DNA of 51,734 nucleotides from Acinetobacter sp. (GCA_031277915.1 JAITLL010000052.1:1-51734); one strand, 5' to 3'; positions 9,667 to 19,709 are shown, counted from the stretch's first letter. The notes: generated from the letters alone by a model not told the origin. A program made the numbers and translations.

Positions 9667-10698
9667 TTATTTAACAGTTTTACCTGCTTTAAAGTCAGCT
9701 AAAACTTTAGCGCGTTCTGCATCAGACATCGCGATTAAACCATCACGCTCAGCTTTAGAACCTTTACCAGTCGCTTTTTTGCTTACGAAGTATTCTACAT
9801 ACTGTGGTAAACCTTTAACTGATTTTAAGTGTTCGCCTTTCACGTAGAAGAATAATGGGCGAGATACAGGGTATGTACCATTTAACACAGTTTTTTCAGA
9901 AGGAAGAATGTTGTTTACTGTTGCTACACGTAACTTGTCGCGGTTCATGTCATAGAAACTTAAACCGAATACACCGACTGCACTTGGAGAAGTTTTTAAG
10001 CGAGCTAATGTTTCTGTGTAATCACCAGCAATTTCAATTACACGACCATCTTTACGGAAAGTAGAACATGCTTTCTTCTGAGCTTCTTTGTCTAAGCTTT
10101 TGAAGTATTCGTATGATTCACAACCAGCATCAACCATTTTTTCTTGGAAAACTTCACGTGTACCGTGGTTAGATGCAGGAATGACAAGTGTAATAGGTTC
10201 ATTAGGAAGTGACTTGTCAATTTGGTTCCAGTTTGTATAAGGGTTTGGAACCAACTTACCTTTAGAAGGTAACTGTGCAGCTAAAGCAGCAAACACATGG
10301 TAAGGTTTTAATTTATAAGCTGCTTTATGTGAGCTAGACGCGAATACAATACCGTCATAACCGATTTTGATTTCTTGAATTTGTTTTACACCAGCTTTGT
10401 TACAAGCTTCAATTTCAGTGCTTTTAATTTTACGAGAAGCGTTTGCTACGTCGATCGTGTTATCACCAACGCCTTGACAGAATTGTTTTAAACCAGCAGA
10501 AGAACCACCAGAACCCACAACAGGAGTTTTAAATTGAGGGAATGTATTACCAAACTCTTCAGCTACAACGCTGGCAAACGGTAATACAGTTGAAGAACCA
10601 GCAATTTGAATCGTATCACGAGCTGCATTTGCAGTCGTTGTTACAGCGGCCCCAGTTACTGCTAACGCAATTGCGATTTGACGTGGATTTAAGCGCAT
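9667..10698 (-). CDS. pstS: Periplasmic phosphate-binding protein PstS
   Basis: Phosphate-binding component of the Pst transporter, exported to the periplasm. The chosen start gives 343 residues beginning MRLNPRQIA; an in-frame ATG five codons upstream is less likely because GAGAG sits at good distance before the inner ATG. A classical signal peptide ends near TTTANA-ARD and no lipobox cysteine is present. The mature protein shows IAGSSTVLPFASVVAEEF, the phosphate-loop motif GSGGSSAGLKQFCQG and DVANASRKIK. It belongs to the larger Pseudomonas-type PstS group. First gene of the operon, directly behind a Pho box. Confidence 0.95.
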   Translation of the reverse strand: MRLNPRQIAIALAVTGAAVTTTANAARDTIQIAGSSTVLPFASVVAEEFGNTFPQFKTPVVGSGGSSAGLKQFCQGVGDNTIDVANASRKIKSTEIEACNKAGVKQIQEIKIGYDGIVFASSSHKAAYKLKPYHVFAALAAQLPSKGKLVPNPYTNWNQIDKSLPNEPITLVIPASNHGTREVFQEKMVDAGCESYEYFKSLDKEAQKKACSTFRKDGRVIEIAGDYTETLARLKTSPSAVGVFGLSFYDMNRDKLRVATVNNILPSEKTVLNGTYPVSRPLFFYVKGEHLKSVKGLPQYVEYFVSKKATGKGSKAERDGLIAMSDAERAKVLADFKAGKTVK

Positions 10699-10788
10699 TC
10701 TGTTCTCTCTCATTAATGCAATAGGTTGTACGTCACTTTTTGTTGAGTGCTTGTACGCTCTTCGATAGCTGCATTGTGAATAGAAAAT

Positions 10789-10817
10789 ATGACAAATAAG
10801 TTACAGTATGATGACGC
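10789..10817 (-). promoter_or_regulatory. Pho box upstream of pstS
   Basis: On the minus strand three heptamers spaced 11 bases apart read GCGTCAT, CTGTAAC and TTGTCAT, separated by four-base AT-rich spacers. This is the direct-repeat layout of PhoB binding sites. It lies about 90 bases upstream of the pstS start, so the operon is very probably induced by phosphate starvation. Confidence 0.85.
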
Positions 10818-11083
10818 TTTAATGATTTTTATATTGTTCGTTGTCATATTTCTAATTTTATTTTATATCAAACATTTAGTCATATTTCATAAGGGTTTTA
10901 ACCCCTAAACTCTCCAATAAATATGACAAAATAAGAAATGCTAAAACTAAAGTTACTTTTTAAAACATAAAACTTAAAGCAGTTAATTTATTGATATTAC
11001 AAATTTATTTTATTGACACATTTCCCACTTTTTACATGTCATATTCATTTTTAAAAATTATTTGGCTCTAACATGAAAATATT
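10818..11083. other. AT-rich stretch upstream of the pst promoter
   Basis: No gene of note. Several further TGTCATAT-like heptamers occur in both orientations (for example near 10841, 10884 and 11036), which may be weak or distal PhoB sites. Otherwise the stretch is only AT-rich spacer. Confidence 0.45.
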
Positions 11084-11093
11084 ATGACAAAAA

Positions 11094-11127
11094 GACAAAC
11101 GGTTATCTGCCCTTTGTCAGATAACCG
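11094..11127 (-). terminator. Terminator after the amino-acid permease
   Basis: Nine-base-pair stem (GGTTATCTG/CAGATAACC, bases 11101-11126) followed on the minus strand by a T-rich stretch. It lies 25 bases past the permease stop. Confidence 0.8.
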
Positions 11128-11151
11128 CAATATCAATGTAAAATTAGTTCA

Positions 11152-12531
11152 TCAGTTTGATTGTACTTCTGGCATCGCTACCATTTTTTTGCGATATTTA
11201 AAGAAATACATGATAGCTAAAGCGGCTAACCAAATAGGTCCTAAAATAACAGCCAATCTCATATCTGGTGTCATTGCCATAATAATAAGAATGAAGCATA
11301 CAAAACTGATAGTTAAATAATTACTCCACGGACTAAGAATACTTTGGAATTTAGTTTGGCGACGTTGTAATTTCATTGCCTTAGTAAATTTCAAATGCGT
11401 GACTGAAATCATAAGCCAGTTAATGACAAGTGCTGCCACAACCAACATCATAAAGATCTGAAACGCTTGCCCAGGAATTACATAGTTCACCACCACACAT
11501 ACAGCTGTGATTGATGCAGAAACAATTGCTGCCGGAACCGGAATACCGCGGCTGTTTACTTTTTTCAAAATTGCCGGAGCATTACCCTGCTCTGCTAAAC
11601 CATGCAACATACGGCTATTACAATAAATACAACTGTTATAAACCGAAATGGCAGCAATTAAGACCACAAAGTTAAGAACATTTGCCACACCATTACTATT
11701 GAGCGACTGGAAAATCAAAACAAATGGGCTACCGCCTTCTGCCACCATATTCCAAGGGTAAAGGCACAGTAAAATCCCAATAGCACCGATATAAAAAATC
11801 AGAATACGGTAAACAATCTGATTCACTGCTTTTGGAATCGTTGTTTCAGGTTTCTTGGTTTCCGCTGCCGCAATACCAATAAGCTCCAAGCCACCAAATG
11901 CGAACATAATGACAGCCAAAGCCATGATAAAGCCATGCAGACCATGTGGAAAGAAACCACCGTGTTGCCATAAATTTGCAACACCTGCTTGTGGACCTGC
12001 CGAACCTGAAAATAATAGATAAGCCCCAAAACCAATCATGCTTAAAATGGCAACAATTTTAATGCAGGAAAATAAGAATTCAGATTCCCCAAAAAAGCGA
12101 ACATTGACCAAGTTAATGCCGTTAATCAAAATGAAGAAAAACAAAGCAGTCAGCCAAGTGGGAATTTCAGGCCACCAAAACTGGATAAACGTACCAATAG
12201 CACTTAGCTCAGCCATGCTCACGAGTACATACAACACCCAATAGTTCCAGCCAGACATAAAACCAGCCATTTTGCCCCAGTACTTGTTTGCAAAATAACT
12301 AAAAGAACCACTCACTGGTTCTTCAACAACCATTTCACCTAAATGGCGCATAATTAAAAAGGCAATCACTCCTGCAATTGCATATCCTAATAAAATTGAA
12401 GGACCAGCCAATTTAATTGTTTGAGAAAGACCTAAGAATAACCCTGTTCCGATCGCCCCTCCGAGTGCGATGAGTTGAATATGCCGATTGGATAAGCCTT
12501 GTTTTAACTCGTGCTTATTGTTTGCATCCAT
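11152..12531 (-). CDS. Aromatic amino-acid type permease (AroP/PheP/GabP family)
   Basis: A 459-residue APC-superfamily importer with about twelve membrane helices. The N-terminal motif LSNRHIQLIALGGAIGTGLFLG and GPSILLGYAIAG are characteristic of the amino-acid permease family that includes AroP, PheP, ProY and GabP; the cytoplasmic loop AAAETKKPETTIPKA is also typical. Sequence alone does not fix the substrate. The adjacent indole/phenylpyruvate decarboxylase gene on the same strand, 140 bases upstream, favours an aromatic amino acid such as phenylalanine or tryptophan. Confidence 0.85.
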   Translation of the reverse strand: MDANNKHELKQGLSNRHIQLIALGGAIGTGLFLGLSQTIKLAGPSILLGYAIAGVIAFLIMRHLGEMVVEEPVSGSFSYFANKYWGKMAGFMSGWNYWVLYVLVSMAELSAIGTFIQFWWPEIPTWLTALFFFILINGINLVNVRFFGESEFLFSCIKIVAILSMIGFGAYLLFSGSAGPQAGVANLWQHGGFFPHGLHGFIMALAVIMFAFGGLELIGIAAAETKKPETTIPKAVNQIVYRILIFYIGAIGILLCLYPWNMVAEGGSPFVLIFQSLNSNGVANVLNFVVLIAAISVYNSCIYCNSRMLHGLAEQGNAPAILKKVNSRGIPVPAAIVSASITAVCVVVNYVIPGQAFQIFMMLVVAALVINWLMISVTHLKFTKAMKLQRRQTKFQSILSPWSNYLTISFVCFILIIMAMTPDMRLAVILGPIWLAALAIMYFFKYRKKMVAMPEVQSN

Positions 12532-12671
12532 AACATTATCTCCAATGTTGGTGTCACTTCCTGTACACCTTTATTCAGCACTACATCCGAAGATCAGAAA
12601 CCGACCTTCGGACATTAAGTTGCTTTAATATGAGTCCATTTAATTTTGAGAAGACTTGTCCTATCTTCTAT

Positions 12672-14393
12672 TTAAAACGAGCTTGCATCCTTACATTTAA
12701 TAGGCTGGGAACGCTCCTTTAAAATTTCGTAGCCACGATCGCCGTAGTCAAAACGCGCAATCACAGAAGCAAATTTTTTCAAACTTACTGGTGCATCCAT
12801 TGCTGGTAGTTTTAATTCAATAAAAGTTAACTGGTCATTTTGCTGAACATTGTCTAAAACGCTCTTTAGCTGTCCTGCAGTTTCGACCACATAAGTTGTA
12901 TGGCCTTTCTTACCATTAAATACCGCTGGAATTTCAGTATATTTCCAGTTTTGCACGTCGTTATAGGCAGCAGTTTCACCCATAATTAAACGCTCAATGG
13001 TGTAACCGCCATTGTTCAGTAAGAAAATGATTGGTTTTAAACCGTGACGGATAATGGTCGAAAGCTCTTGTACTGTAAGCTGGAAAGAACCATCGCCAAT
13101 AAACAAAATTTGACGACGTTCAGGGGCTGCCAGCAAGCTACCAAGCAAAGCTGGTAAGGTATAACCAATAGAGCCCCAAAGTGGCTGTGCAATATATTTA
13201 GCTGTTGCAGGAAGTTTTATACCCGACAAAGCAGAGTTTGATGTTCCCACTTCACCAATAATCACATCATCTTCTTTTAAAAAACCTGAAATATAGTTCC
13301 AAAGCACATCTTGGCTTAACTTTTGTTGAGCTGGGGCTTCAACTACTTTTTGAGTTTGTTTTTCAAGAAGAGGCATTGACGATTTACGTGGTGCAACTTT
13401 TTTATTTAGCTCGACAAGTAACTGACCAATTTCAATACCGGGAAAGTCCTGACCAAAAATATTTAAGCCATAAGATTTAATTTCGATGTAATTCTTAGTT
13501 TCAATTTGATGAGTAAATACAGCTGAGCCTACATCGGTAAAACGTGCACCAATACCAATTAGGCAGTCAGATTTTTCGATGATATTTTTCACATGCGGTT
13601 GGCTTGCCCCACCCACATAAGTCCCGATATAACGAGGTGAGCCTTCATCCATAATATTTTTTGCAGTATTCATACCAGCAAATGGAATTGAGCATTTTTG
13701 AGATAAATCATTTAAAAGTGAAGTTACACCAAAAACTGAAGCTTCATTATCAATAAGAAGCGCTGGGCTCTCTGCATTAGCAATAATGTCACAAAGTTTG
13801 CTTACCACACTTTGTAATAATTCAGGTTCAACAGATGGATAGCTTAGGTCGAGTGGGCGCTCAGACACTTCAATTTTAACGTGAGTAATATCACCTGGTA
13901 GTTGAATGTGAACAGGACGACGTTCAAGAAAACACTGACGTAACACGCGATCAATTTCAAAGGCTGCATTTGCAGGAGTTAAACGAGTTTGGGCAACTGT
14001 GAACTCTTTCATACAGTTCATAATATTGTCGTAGTTACCGTCAACTAACGTATGGTGTATTAGTGTGCCCTTTTGAACTGCATGTAAAGGTGGAATACCT
14101 GAGATATGAATAAGCGGCACATTTTCTGCATATGCACCTGCAATACCATTAATTGCACTTAAGTCACCTACACCATAAGTAGTGGCCAAGGCAGAGAAAC
14201 CGTTAATTCGTGCATAACCATCTGCTGCATAGGCAGCATTTAATTCATTACAATTTCCAATAAATTCGAGCTGTGGATCTGCCTCAACTTGTTCTAGATA
14301 TGAGAGGTTAAAATCACCAGGTACACCAAACAGATGTTGGATACCCATTTGTTTTAGACGAAGATTTAAAAATTCACCAATTTCTATGAACAT
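12672..14393 (-). CDS. ipdC: Indolepyruvate/phenylpyruvate decarboxylase (ThDP-dependent)
   Basis: Cytoplasmic ThDP- and Mg-dependent 2-keto acid decarboxylase, 573 residues. N-terminal domain has GVPGDFNL and the cofactor-activating glutamate E50 in GNCNELNAAYAADGYAR; the catalytic His pair is H113-H114 in LIHHTLVDG. The C-terminal ThDP motif runs from GDGSFQLTVQELSTI to NNGGYTIE. This is the pyruvate/indolepyruvate/phenylpyruvate decarboxylase group; substrate preference cannot be read off the sequence. With the adjacent permease, aldehyde dehydrogenase and Lrp-type regulator it fits Ehrlich-type breakdown of Phe or Trp through the aryl-acetaldehyde to the aryl-acetate, which for Trp would be indole-3-acetate. 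Confidence 0.88.
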   Translation of the reverse strand: MFIEIGEFLNLRLKQMGIQHLFGVPGDFNLSYLEQVEADPQLEFIGNCNELNAAYAADGYARINGFSALATTYGVGDLSAINGIAGAYAENVPLIHISGIPPLHAVQKGTLIHHTLVDGNYDNIMNCMKEFTVAQTRLTPANAAFEIDRVLRQCFLERRPVHIQLPGDITHVKIEVSERPLDLSYPSVEPELLQSVVSKLCDIIANAESPALLIDNEASVFGVTSLLNDLSQKCSIPFAGMNTAKNIMDEGSPRYIGTYVGGASQPHVKNIIEKSDCLIGIGARFTDVGSAVFTHQIETKNYIEIKSYGLNIFGQDFPGIEIGQLLVELNKKVAPRKSSMPLLEKQTQKVVEAPAQQKLSQDVLWNYISGFLKEDDVIIGEVGTSNSALSGIKLPATAKYIAQPLWGSIGYTLPALLGSLLAAPERRQILFIGDGSFQLTVQELSTIIRHGLKPIIFLLNNGGYTIERLIMGETAAYNDVQNWKYTEIPAVFNGKKGHTTYVVETAGQLKSVLDNVQQNDQLTFIELKLPAMDAPVSLKKFASVIARFDYGDRGYEILKERSQPIKCKDASSF

Positions 14394-14463
14394 TGCTCTA
14401 TATCCTTTGAGACCAATTTTTATTCCATAGAAAAATAATATTTCATCTACCTTTTAGATTTCG

Positions 14464-14511
14464 TGCATAATGAAAACATATTTTAATAAAAATACATGAT
14501 TTGTGTATCAT
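14464..14511. promoter_or_regulatory. Candidate Lrp-type operator between ipdC and its divergent regulator
   Basis: The 107-134 base divergent region holds TGCATAAT (14464-14471) and an inverted repeat ATGAT-N6-ATCAT (14496-14511) next to the regulator's ribosome binding site. The TGCATAAT motif recurs upstream of the aldehyde dehydrogenase. Binding is inferred. Confidence 0.5.
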
Positions 14512-14527
14512 AAAAGGATTTTATGCA

Positions 14528-15013
14528 ATGGATAAGTTCGACTGGCAAATCATTCAGGCACTACAAAAGAATGGACGGCTCACCAATCAGGAAATTGGAG
14601 ATTTAATCGGTTTATCTGCTTCTCAATGTTCTAGACGACGTCAACTGCTTGAGCAAAAAGGCGTAATTCTAGGTTACACAGCACGCATCCAGCAACAGGC
14701 GCTAGGGCTGGAAGTTACAGCAATGATTCATATTAACTTAAGGACACATGAAGCAAAATCACAACAAGCTTTTCAAGAACTCATTGAAGCTGAAGACAAC
14801 ATTCAAGATGCATTTTCGATTAGTGGCGATGCGGATTTTATTTTAAAAGTTGTTGCTGAAAACTTGGAGCAGCTTTCTCAATTTGTGACTGAGAAATTAC
14901 TTTCTTATAATTTTATAGGCCACATAAAGTCTTACATTGTTTTAAAAAAAATTAAAGAACAGAATCATTTCTTAATTAAACCTAAAAGCATGAGCTATCA
15001 CCACTCCCAATAA
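14528..15013 (+). CDS. Lrp/AsnC-family transcriptional regulator
   Basis: A 161-residue feast/famine regulator. The N-terminal helix-turn-helix spans MDKFDWQIIQALQKNGRL to LSASQCSRRRQLLEQKGVI; the C-terminal RAM/AsnC ligand-binding domain contains ISGDADFILKVV, a hallmark of the ligand pocket. The start at 14528 is chosen because AAAAGGA lies 9 bases upstream; an upstream TTG in frame would overlap the operator-like repeat. It is divergent from ipdC and probably responds to an aromatic amino acid or keto acid to control ipdC and the aldehyde dehydrogenase behind it. Confidence 0.9.
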   Translation: MDKFDWQIIQALQKNGRLTNQEIGDLIGLSASQCSRRRQLLEQKGVILGYTARIQQQALGLEVTAMIHINLRTHEAKSQQAFQELIEAEDNIQDAFSISGDADFILKVVAENLEQLSQFVTEKLLSYNFIGHIKSYIVLKKIKEQNHFLIKPKSMSYHHSQ

Positions 15014-15048
15014 GCAAGCCAAGCTTTTCTCTCTTATAGGTGCAAATA

Positions 15049-15075
15049 AAAAGGCGGATACTAGATCCGCCTTAA
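15049..15075. terminator. Bidirectional terminator between regulator and aldehyde dehydrogenase
   Basis: AAGGCGGAT/ATCCGCCTT stem with a five-base loop between convergent genes, A-rich on the left. Confidence 0.85.
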
Positions 15076-15084
15076 AATGAATAT

Positions 15085-16515
15085 TTAGACTTTACTGATA
15101 TGGACTGTTTGCCCAATCGTATTTTCAAGTAAACCTTCTAAACCAAATTCAGCACCTAAACCTGACATTTTCCAGCCACCAAAAGGTGCATGAGGAAGAA
15201 CTTCCGCATGGGTATTAATCCAAACAGTACCGCATTGAAGCTGAGTAGCGTATGTTTGAGCAGCTTTAATATCAGAAGACCAAATTGATCCACCTAAACC
15301 AAATTCACTGTCGTTTGCACGAGCAATTGCATCGTTGATATCTGTATATTTTAAGACAGGTAATACTGGGCCAAACTGTTCTTCTTGGACCACACGGCAC
15401 GTATCAGAAACGTCAGTCAAAATAGTTGGTGCAATGAAGTAGCCCTGCTCTGGTAGCTGCTGTTGCCCAGAAAGTGCTTTTGCACCTTGTTCAATGGCTT
15501 CAACAATAAGAGCTTTGACTTTGTTATATTGCATTTGGTTTTGCACTGGGCCAAATGTGCTAGAAGACGCCATGCCATCACCCACAACTTGATCATTGGC
15601 AATGTCAGCTAACTTTTGAGATAAAGCTTCATATTGGCTTTCATGCACATATAAGCGCTTTAACGCAGCACATGTTTGACCAGCATTTAAGAACGCCATA
15701 TTAAAGATCTTAGCCGCAATTTCATCGATATTTGCATCTGGCAATACAATACCAGCGTCATTACCACCAAGCTCTAAAGTTAAGTGTTTTAGCTGCTGAG
15801 CTGCGCCAGCCATAATGTGCTGACCTGTTCGAGTTGAACCCGTAAACACGACTTTTTGTACATCAGGATGAGAAGATAATGCTTCACCAATCTCACCAGC
15901 ACCAACCACAATTGAAATTACACCAGCGGGAACTTCTTGCTGAATGATTTCACATAAACGCAAAGTCGAAAGTGGTGTGTATTCAGAAGGTTTGCTAATA
16001 ACAACATTACCTGCACGTAAAGCAGGCATGATATGCCAAACCGCAATCATCAGTGGCCAGTTCCAAGGGGTAATTGAAGCCACTACACCTAATGGTTGGC
16101 GATGGCGCTCAATACGCTTGGTTTCACTGTCTTCAATTACTTCTACAGGTAAATCCATAGCAGCCGCATAACGCGTCCAACCAATTGCACCCTGCACTTC
16201 CATTTGTGCAAGTGCCAGTGGCTTACCTTGTTCAAGTACAACCAACTCTGCGAGCATTTCAGCGTGCTTTTCAATGCCATCTGCAATCTTGTTTAAGATT
16301 GACTTACGCTCTTCGTGAGAGACTTGTTGCCAAGCTTTAGATGCTTGTTTAGCTGCACTCACTGCCTGATTGACCTGCGCAACCGATGCCTTTGCACAAC
16401 GTGCAGCAGTTAAGCCAGTAGCGGGGTTAAGAATTTCCAGTTCGCCTTGTTCACCTGAACAAAGTTGACCGCCAATAATGAGTTTAAATTCATTGAGCAT
16501 ATTCGCTTGTTGCAT
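15085..16515 (-). CDS. NAD(P)-dependent aldehyde dehydrogenase
   Basis: A 476-residue aldehyde dehydrogenase superfamily enzyme. The catalytic cysteine is C282 in NAGQTCAALKR, the general base is E248 in LELGGND, N152 lies in TPWNWP and cofactor-binding K175 in SKPSEYTPL. The complete set indicates an active enzyme. It is separated from ipdC only by the Lrp-type regulator, so its likely role is oxidation of phenylacetaldehyde or indoleacetaldehyde to the acid; this is contextual inference since the superfamily has broad specificity. Transcribed from its own promoter region at 16516-16760. Confidence 0.88.
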   Translation of the reverse strand: MQQANMLNEFKLIIGGQLCSGEQGELEILNPATGLTAARCAKASVAQVNQAVSAAKQASKAWQQVSHEERKSILNKIADGIEKHAEMLAELVVLEQGKPLALAQMEVQGAIGWTRYAAAMDLPVEVIEDSETKRIERHRQPLGVVASITPWNWPLMIAVWHIMPALRAGNVVISKPSEYTPLSTLRLCEIIQQEVPAGVISIVVGAGEIGEALSSHPDVQKVVFTGSTRTGQHIMAGAAQQLKHLTLELGGNDAGIVLPDANIDEIAAKIFNMAFLNAGQTCAALKRLYVHESQYEALSQKLADIANDQVVGDGMASSSTFGPVQNQMQYNKVKALIVEAIEQGAKALSGQQQLPEQGYFIAPTILTDVSDTCRVVQEEQFGPVLPVLKYTDINDAIARANDSEFGLGGSIWSSDIKAAQTYATQLQCGTVWINTHAEVLPHAPFGGWKMSGLGAEFGLEGLLENTIGQTVHISKV

Positions 16516-16758
16516 TTCTTCTTCCTTGTCTTAATTGTAATTACAGCCACTTACTTTTTCAGTTAAAGCGGGATTATTAAAAGTAAGTACGATATTGATA
16601 TATCAATGCGACCCAAAATATCGGGAACATACCAATACAATAAGAAATTTGCTCCCCATAAATCATGCATAATTATTTTTGTTTTTTAAAAATATGCATG
16701 TTTTGTGCATTTCAATCTCTTGTGATGCACACTTTTAATAAAAATAATATGTAATAAA
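16516..16758 (-). promoter_or_regulatory. Aldehyde dehydrogenase promoter region with repeated TGCAT elements
   Basis: Gap of 285 bases between the aldehyde dehydrogenase and ddc genes. It contains TGCATAAT (16666-16673), ATGCAT (16694), GTGCAT (16705-16710) and GATGCAC (16723 onward). The first matches an element before ipdC, suggesting a shared regulator, most simply the neighbouring Lrp-type protein. Confidence 0.5.
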
Positions 16759-16783
16759 AAAGCCCGGCAATAAACCGAGCTTC
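16755..16783 (-). terminator. Terminator after ddc
   Basis: On the minus strand AGCTCGG pairs with CCGGGCT (one G-T-type mismatch) across a seven-base loop, followed by six T. It lies just past the ddc stop. Confidence 0.8.
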
Positions 16784-16800
16784 TTTTGTTATCAACCTAA

Positions 16801-18333
16801 TTAGTCGATTGGTGGTACATAATTACCAGAAGCAATCGCATCTTTAATGCGGTCAGCTTCAGCCAATACTTGACCTAAAAGGTTTTTAACATTTTCAAAT
16901 GTCACAACAGGGCTTAATGTGGTCATTTTCAATGACTGTACATCACCCACTTTTGTTACACCGATATTTGCTTCACCACGTGCAAACAATTCGTCAGCTA
17001 CGTTTTGGTTCAAGCTATCGATAAACTCAACTGGGTAGCCTTGTGGCACAACACGGAACAATACCGAAGCAAATTGTGGTTCAACTAAAAGTTCTAAACC
17101 GTCAGTTGCCTTGATGTAATCTGCAACTTCACGAGTCAGTTTTACACCATGGTCAATCATTGAACCGTAAAGATCTTCACCTAGTGATTCAATTGTCATC
17201 CACAATTTCAATGCATCAAAACGACGAGTCGTTTGTAATGACTTAGACACAAGGTTTGGTACACCATGTTCTTCGTCATAAGCAGAGTTCAAGTATTCAG
17301 CTTCGTAGTGCATGAAACGATAGTTCGCTTCGTCTTTCAACAAGAACGCGCCACAGCTAATGCTTTGGAAATAATGCTTATGGAAATCGAGGGTAATCGA
17401 GTCAGATAACTCAATACCATCAAGCATTGCACGATAATCATTTGACAAAATCAGTGCACCGCCCCACGCAGCATCGATGTGCATCCATGAACCATATTTC
17501 GTTGTGATTTCACGAATTTTCTTCAATGGATCAATTGCACCAGCATCGGTTGTACCTGCTGTCGCAACAACACAAGCAACAACTTTACCTTCAGCTTGAA
17601 GATGCGCCATTGTTTTCTCGAGAGCATCGACATCCATCTGTGCATTTTCATTCACAGGAACAGTCACAACTGATTGGAAGCCCATACCCATCATTGCCAT
17701 GTTCTTTTGCACAGAAAAGTGAGCATTTTCAGAACAAATGACTTTGACGTTTTTCATTGCTTCAGCTGGAATACCATCACGCTGTACAGACCATGGATTA
17801 CCATTTTCGTCTTTCCAGTTTTTCGAGATGCACCAGTCACGAGCAAGCAACACACCCATCAAGTTAGATTGAGTACCGCCAGAAGTGAAAACACCTGCCT
17901 GACCAGAACCGTAACCTACTTTTTGACGTAGCCAATCAATAAGCTGAACTTCCATTAATGAACCTGCTGGGCTTTGATCCCATGAGTCCATAGACTGGTT
18001 AGTTGCATTGATCAACACTTCCGCAATCTGGCTCATCACCATAGTTGGGCAGTGTAAATGCGCTAATGAATGTGGATGGTGTACTTTTAAGCTTTTATTT
18101 AAGAAAAGCTCAATCATACGTTGAAGCGAATGTTGTACACCCATACCTTCTTTTGAAGGCTGGAAAGAGATTGCAGAACGCAATTCTTTGATGCTGCCGC
18201 CAGTGTACATTTTTTCATTTTGCAACCATGCAGAAACGGCTTTTACCGCTTCACCCATTGCTGACTCATAGTCAGCAATGGATTGTGCATCATTGCAGAG
18301 TAACGCTTTACGATGTTCTGCAAAATCCACCAT
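16801..18333 (-). CDS. ddc: L-2,4-diaminobutyrate decarboxylase
   Basis: PLP-dependent decarboxylase, 510 residues, that converts L-2,4-diaminobutyrate into 1,3-diaminopropane in the cytoplasm. The PLP-binding lysine is in [11 protein letters not shown] and the group II decarboxylase core is seen in [17 protein letters not shown] and [14 protein letters not shown]. The gene follows dat with a gap of two bases, the known dat-ddc arrangement of Acinetobacter, where diaminopropane is a major polyamine linked to surface motility and virulence traits. Confidence 0.95.
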   Translation of the reverse strand: MVDFAEHRKALLCNDAQSIADYESAMGEAVKAVSAWLQNEKMYTGGSIKELRSAISFQPSKEGMGVQHSLQRMIELFLNKSLKVHHPHSLAHLHCPTMVMSQIAEVLINATNQSMDSWDQSPAGSLMEVQLIDWLRQKVGYGSGQAGVFTSGGTQSNLMGVLLARDWCISKNWKDENGNPWSVQRDGIPAEAMKNVKVICSENAHFSVQKNMAMMGMGFQSVVTVPVNENAQMDVDALEKTMAHLQAEGKVVACVVATAGTTDAGAIDPLKKIREITTKYGSWMHIDAAWGGALILSNDYRAMLDGIELSDSITLDFHKHYFQSISCGAFLLKDEANYRFMHYEAEYLNSAYDEEHGVPNLVSKSLQTTRRFDALKLWMTIESLGEDLYGSMIDHGVKLTREVADYIKATDGLELLVEPQFASVLFRVVPQGYPVEFIDSLNQNVADELFARGEANIGVTKVGDVQSLKMTTLSPVVTFENVKNLLGQVLAEADRIKDAIASGNYVPPID

Positions 18334-18335
18334 AT

Positions 18336-19709
18336 TTACGCGCCTCGTACTGCAACCAATGCTTCTGCAATTGCTTTCTTAAAGCGAGCAATGACTTCAA
18401 CACATTCTTCTTGAGTAATGATAAGCGGACAAAGTAAACGAATTACTGTACCGTTACGACCACCTTTTTCAAGCAATAACTTGTTGTTAAAGCAAGCAGT
18501 CTGGATCGCAGCCGCTAACTGAGAGTCAGCAGGATGAGAACCGATACGGTCAGCAGGTTTACGCTCGTCAACGATTTCAACACCAATCATTAAACCGCGG
18601 CCACGTACGTTACCGATACATGGAAATTCACTCGCTAATTTTTTCAATTCAGCTTGTAGATAATCACCACGTTCTTGCGCATTTTGAGCAAGATTTTGTT
18701 CAGTAATCGTTTTTAATACGACAAGACCTGTACCCATAGCAAGTTGGTTACCACGGAAAGTACCCGTGTGACCAGCAGGCTGCCAAGCATCAAATTTACG
18801 CTTAATACCTAATACTGCAAGTGGTAAACCACCACCTACTGCTTTAGACATTACAACAACATCAGGTTCAATACCTGCATGTTCAAACGCAAACATTTTG
18901 CCTGAACGTGCAAAGCCAGCTTGAACTTCGTCTAAAATTAAAACGATGTTGTGCTTTTCAGTCACTTCACGGATTTTTTGCAACCATTTTACTGGAGCTG
19001 TAACCACACCGCCTTCACCTTGAATTGCTTCAAGAATAACAGCAGCAGGCTTAGTTACACCGCTTTCAACATCTTCAATAAAGTTTTCAAAATAGTAAGT
19101 TAAAGCATCAACACCAGCTTCGCCACCTAAACCAAGTGGGCAGCGATATTCATGCGGATATGGCATGAACTGTACGCCTGGCATTAAACCGTTAACTGCA
19201 TTTTTCGCACTTAGGTTACCAGTCATTGCCAGTGAACCATGGGTCATACCATGATAGCCACCAGAAAAACTGATCACTGAACTACGACCAGTGTAAGTCT
19301 TAGCAAGTTTAACCGCTGCTTCAGTCGCGTCTGCACCAGCAGGACCACAGAACTGTAAGCAATACTCTTCTTTACCGCCTGGTAAATATGCTAACAACGC
19401 TTCAGTAAATGCATCTTTTAAAGGTGTGGTTAAGTCTAAAGTATGCAATGGCAAACCACTTGCCAATGTGTCTTGAATACTTTGAATCACCGCAGGATGA
19501 TTATGACCTAAAGCCAATGTACCTGCCCCAGCTAAACAATCAAGGTACTGTGTACCTTCAACATCAGTAACCCAGCAGCCTTGTGCTTTCGCTATCGCTA
19601 ACGGTAATTTACGTGGATAGCTACGAACATTCGATTCCATCTGACTTTGGCGAGTCAAATAATATTCGTTGGTAGCATTATTGGCAGGGTTGACAGAAGT
19701 AACGCTCAT
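18336..19709 (-). CDS. dat: L-2,4-diaminobutyrate:2-oxoglutarate aminotransferase
   Basis: Class III PLP aminotransferase, 457 residues, interconverting aspartate semialdehyde plus glutamate and diaminobutyrate plus 2-oxoglutarate. [21 protein letters not shown] holds the PLP-contacting Asp, and [15 protein letters not shown] holds the Schiff-base lysine. The N-terminus [18 protein letters not shown] is typical of the DABA aminotransferase branch. It supplies the substrate to ddc, its immediate downstream partner. Both are read from a promoter in the long gap at 19710-20174. Confidence 0.95.
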   Translation of the reverse strand: MSVTSVNPANNATNEYYLTRQSQMESNVRSYPRKLPLAIAKAQGCWVTDVEGTQYLDCLAGAGTLALGHNHPAVIQSIQDTLASGLPLHTLDLTTPLKDAFTEALLAYLPGGKEEYCLQFCGPAGADATEAAVKLAKTYTGRSSVISFSGGYHGMTHGSLAMTGNLSAKNAVNGLMPGVQFMPYPHEYRCPLGLGGEAGVDALTYYFENFIEDVESGVTKPAAVILEAIQGEGGVVTAPVKWLQKIREVTEKHNIVLILDEVQAGFARSGKMFAFEHAGIEPDVVVMSKAVGGGLPLAVLGIKRKFDAWQPAGHTGTFRGNQLAMGTGLVVLKTITEQNLAQNAQERGDYLQAELKKLASEFPCIGNVRGRGLMIGVEIVDERKPADRIGSHPADSQLAAAIQTACFNNKLLLEKGGRNGTVIRLLCPLIITQEECVEVIARFKKAIAEALVAVRGA

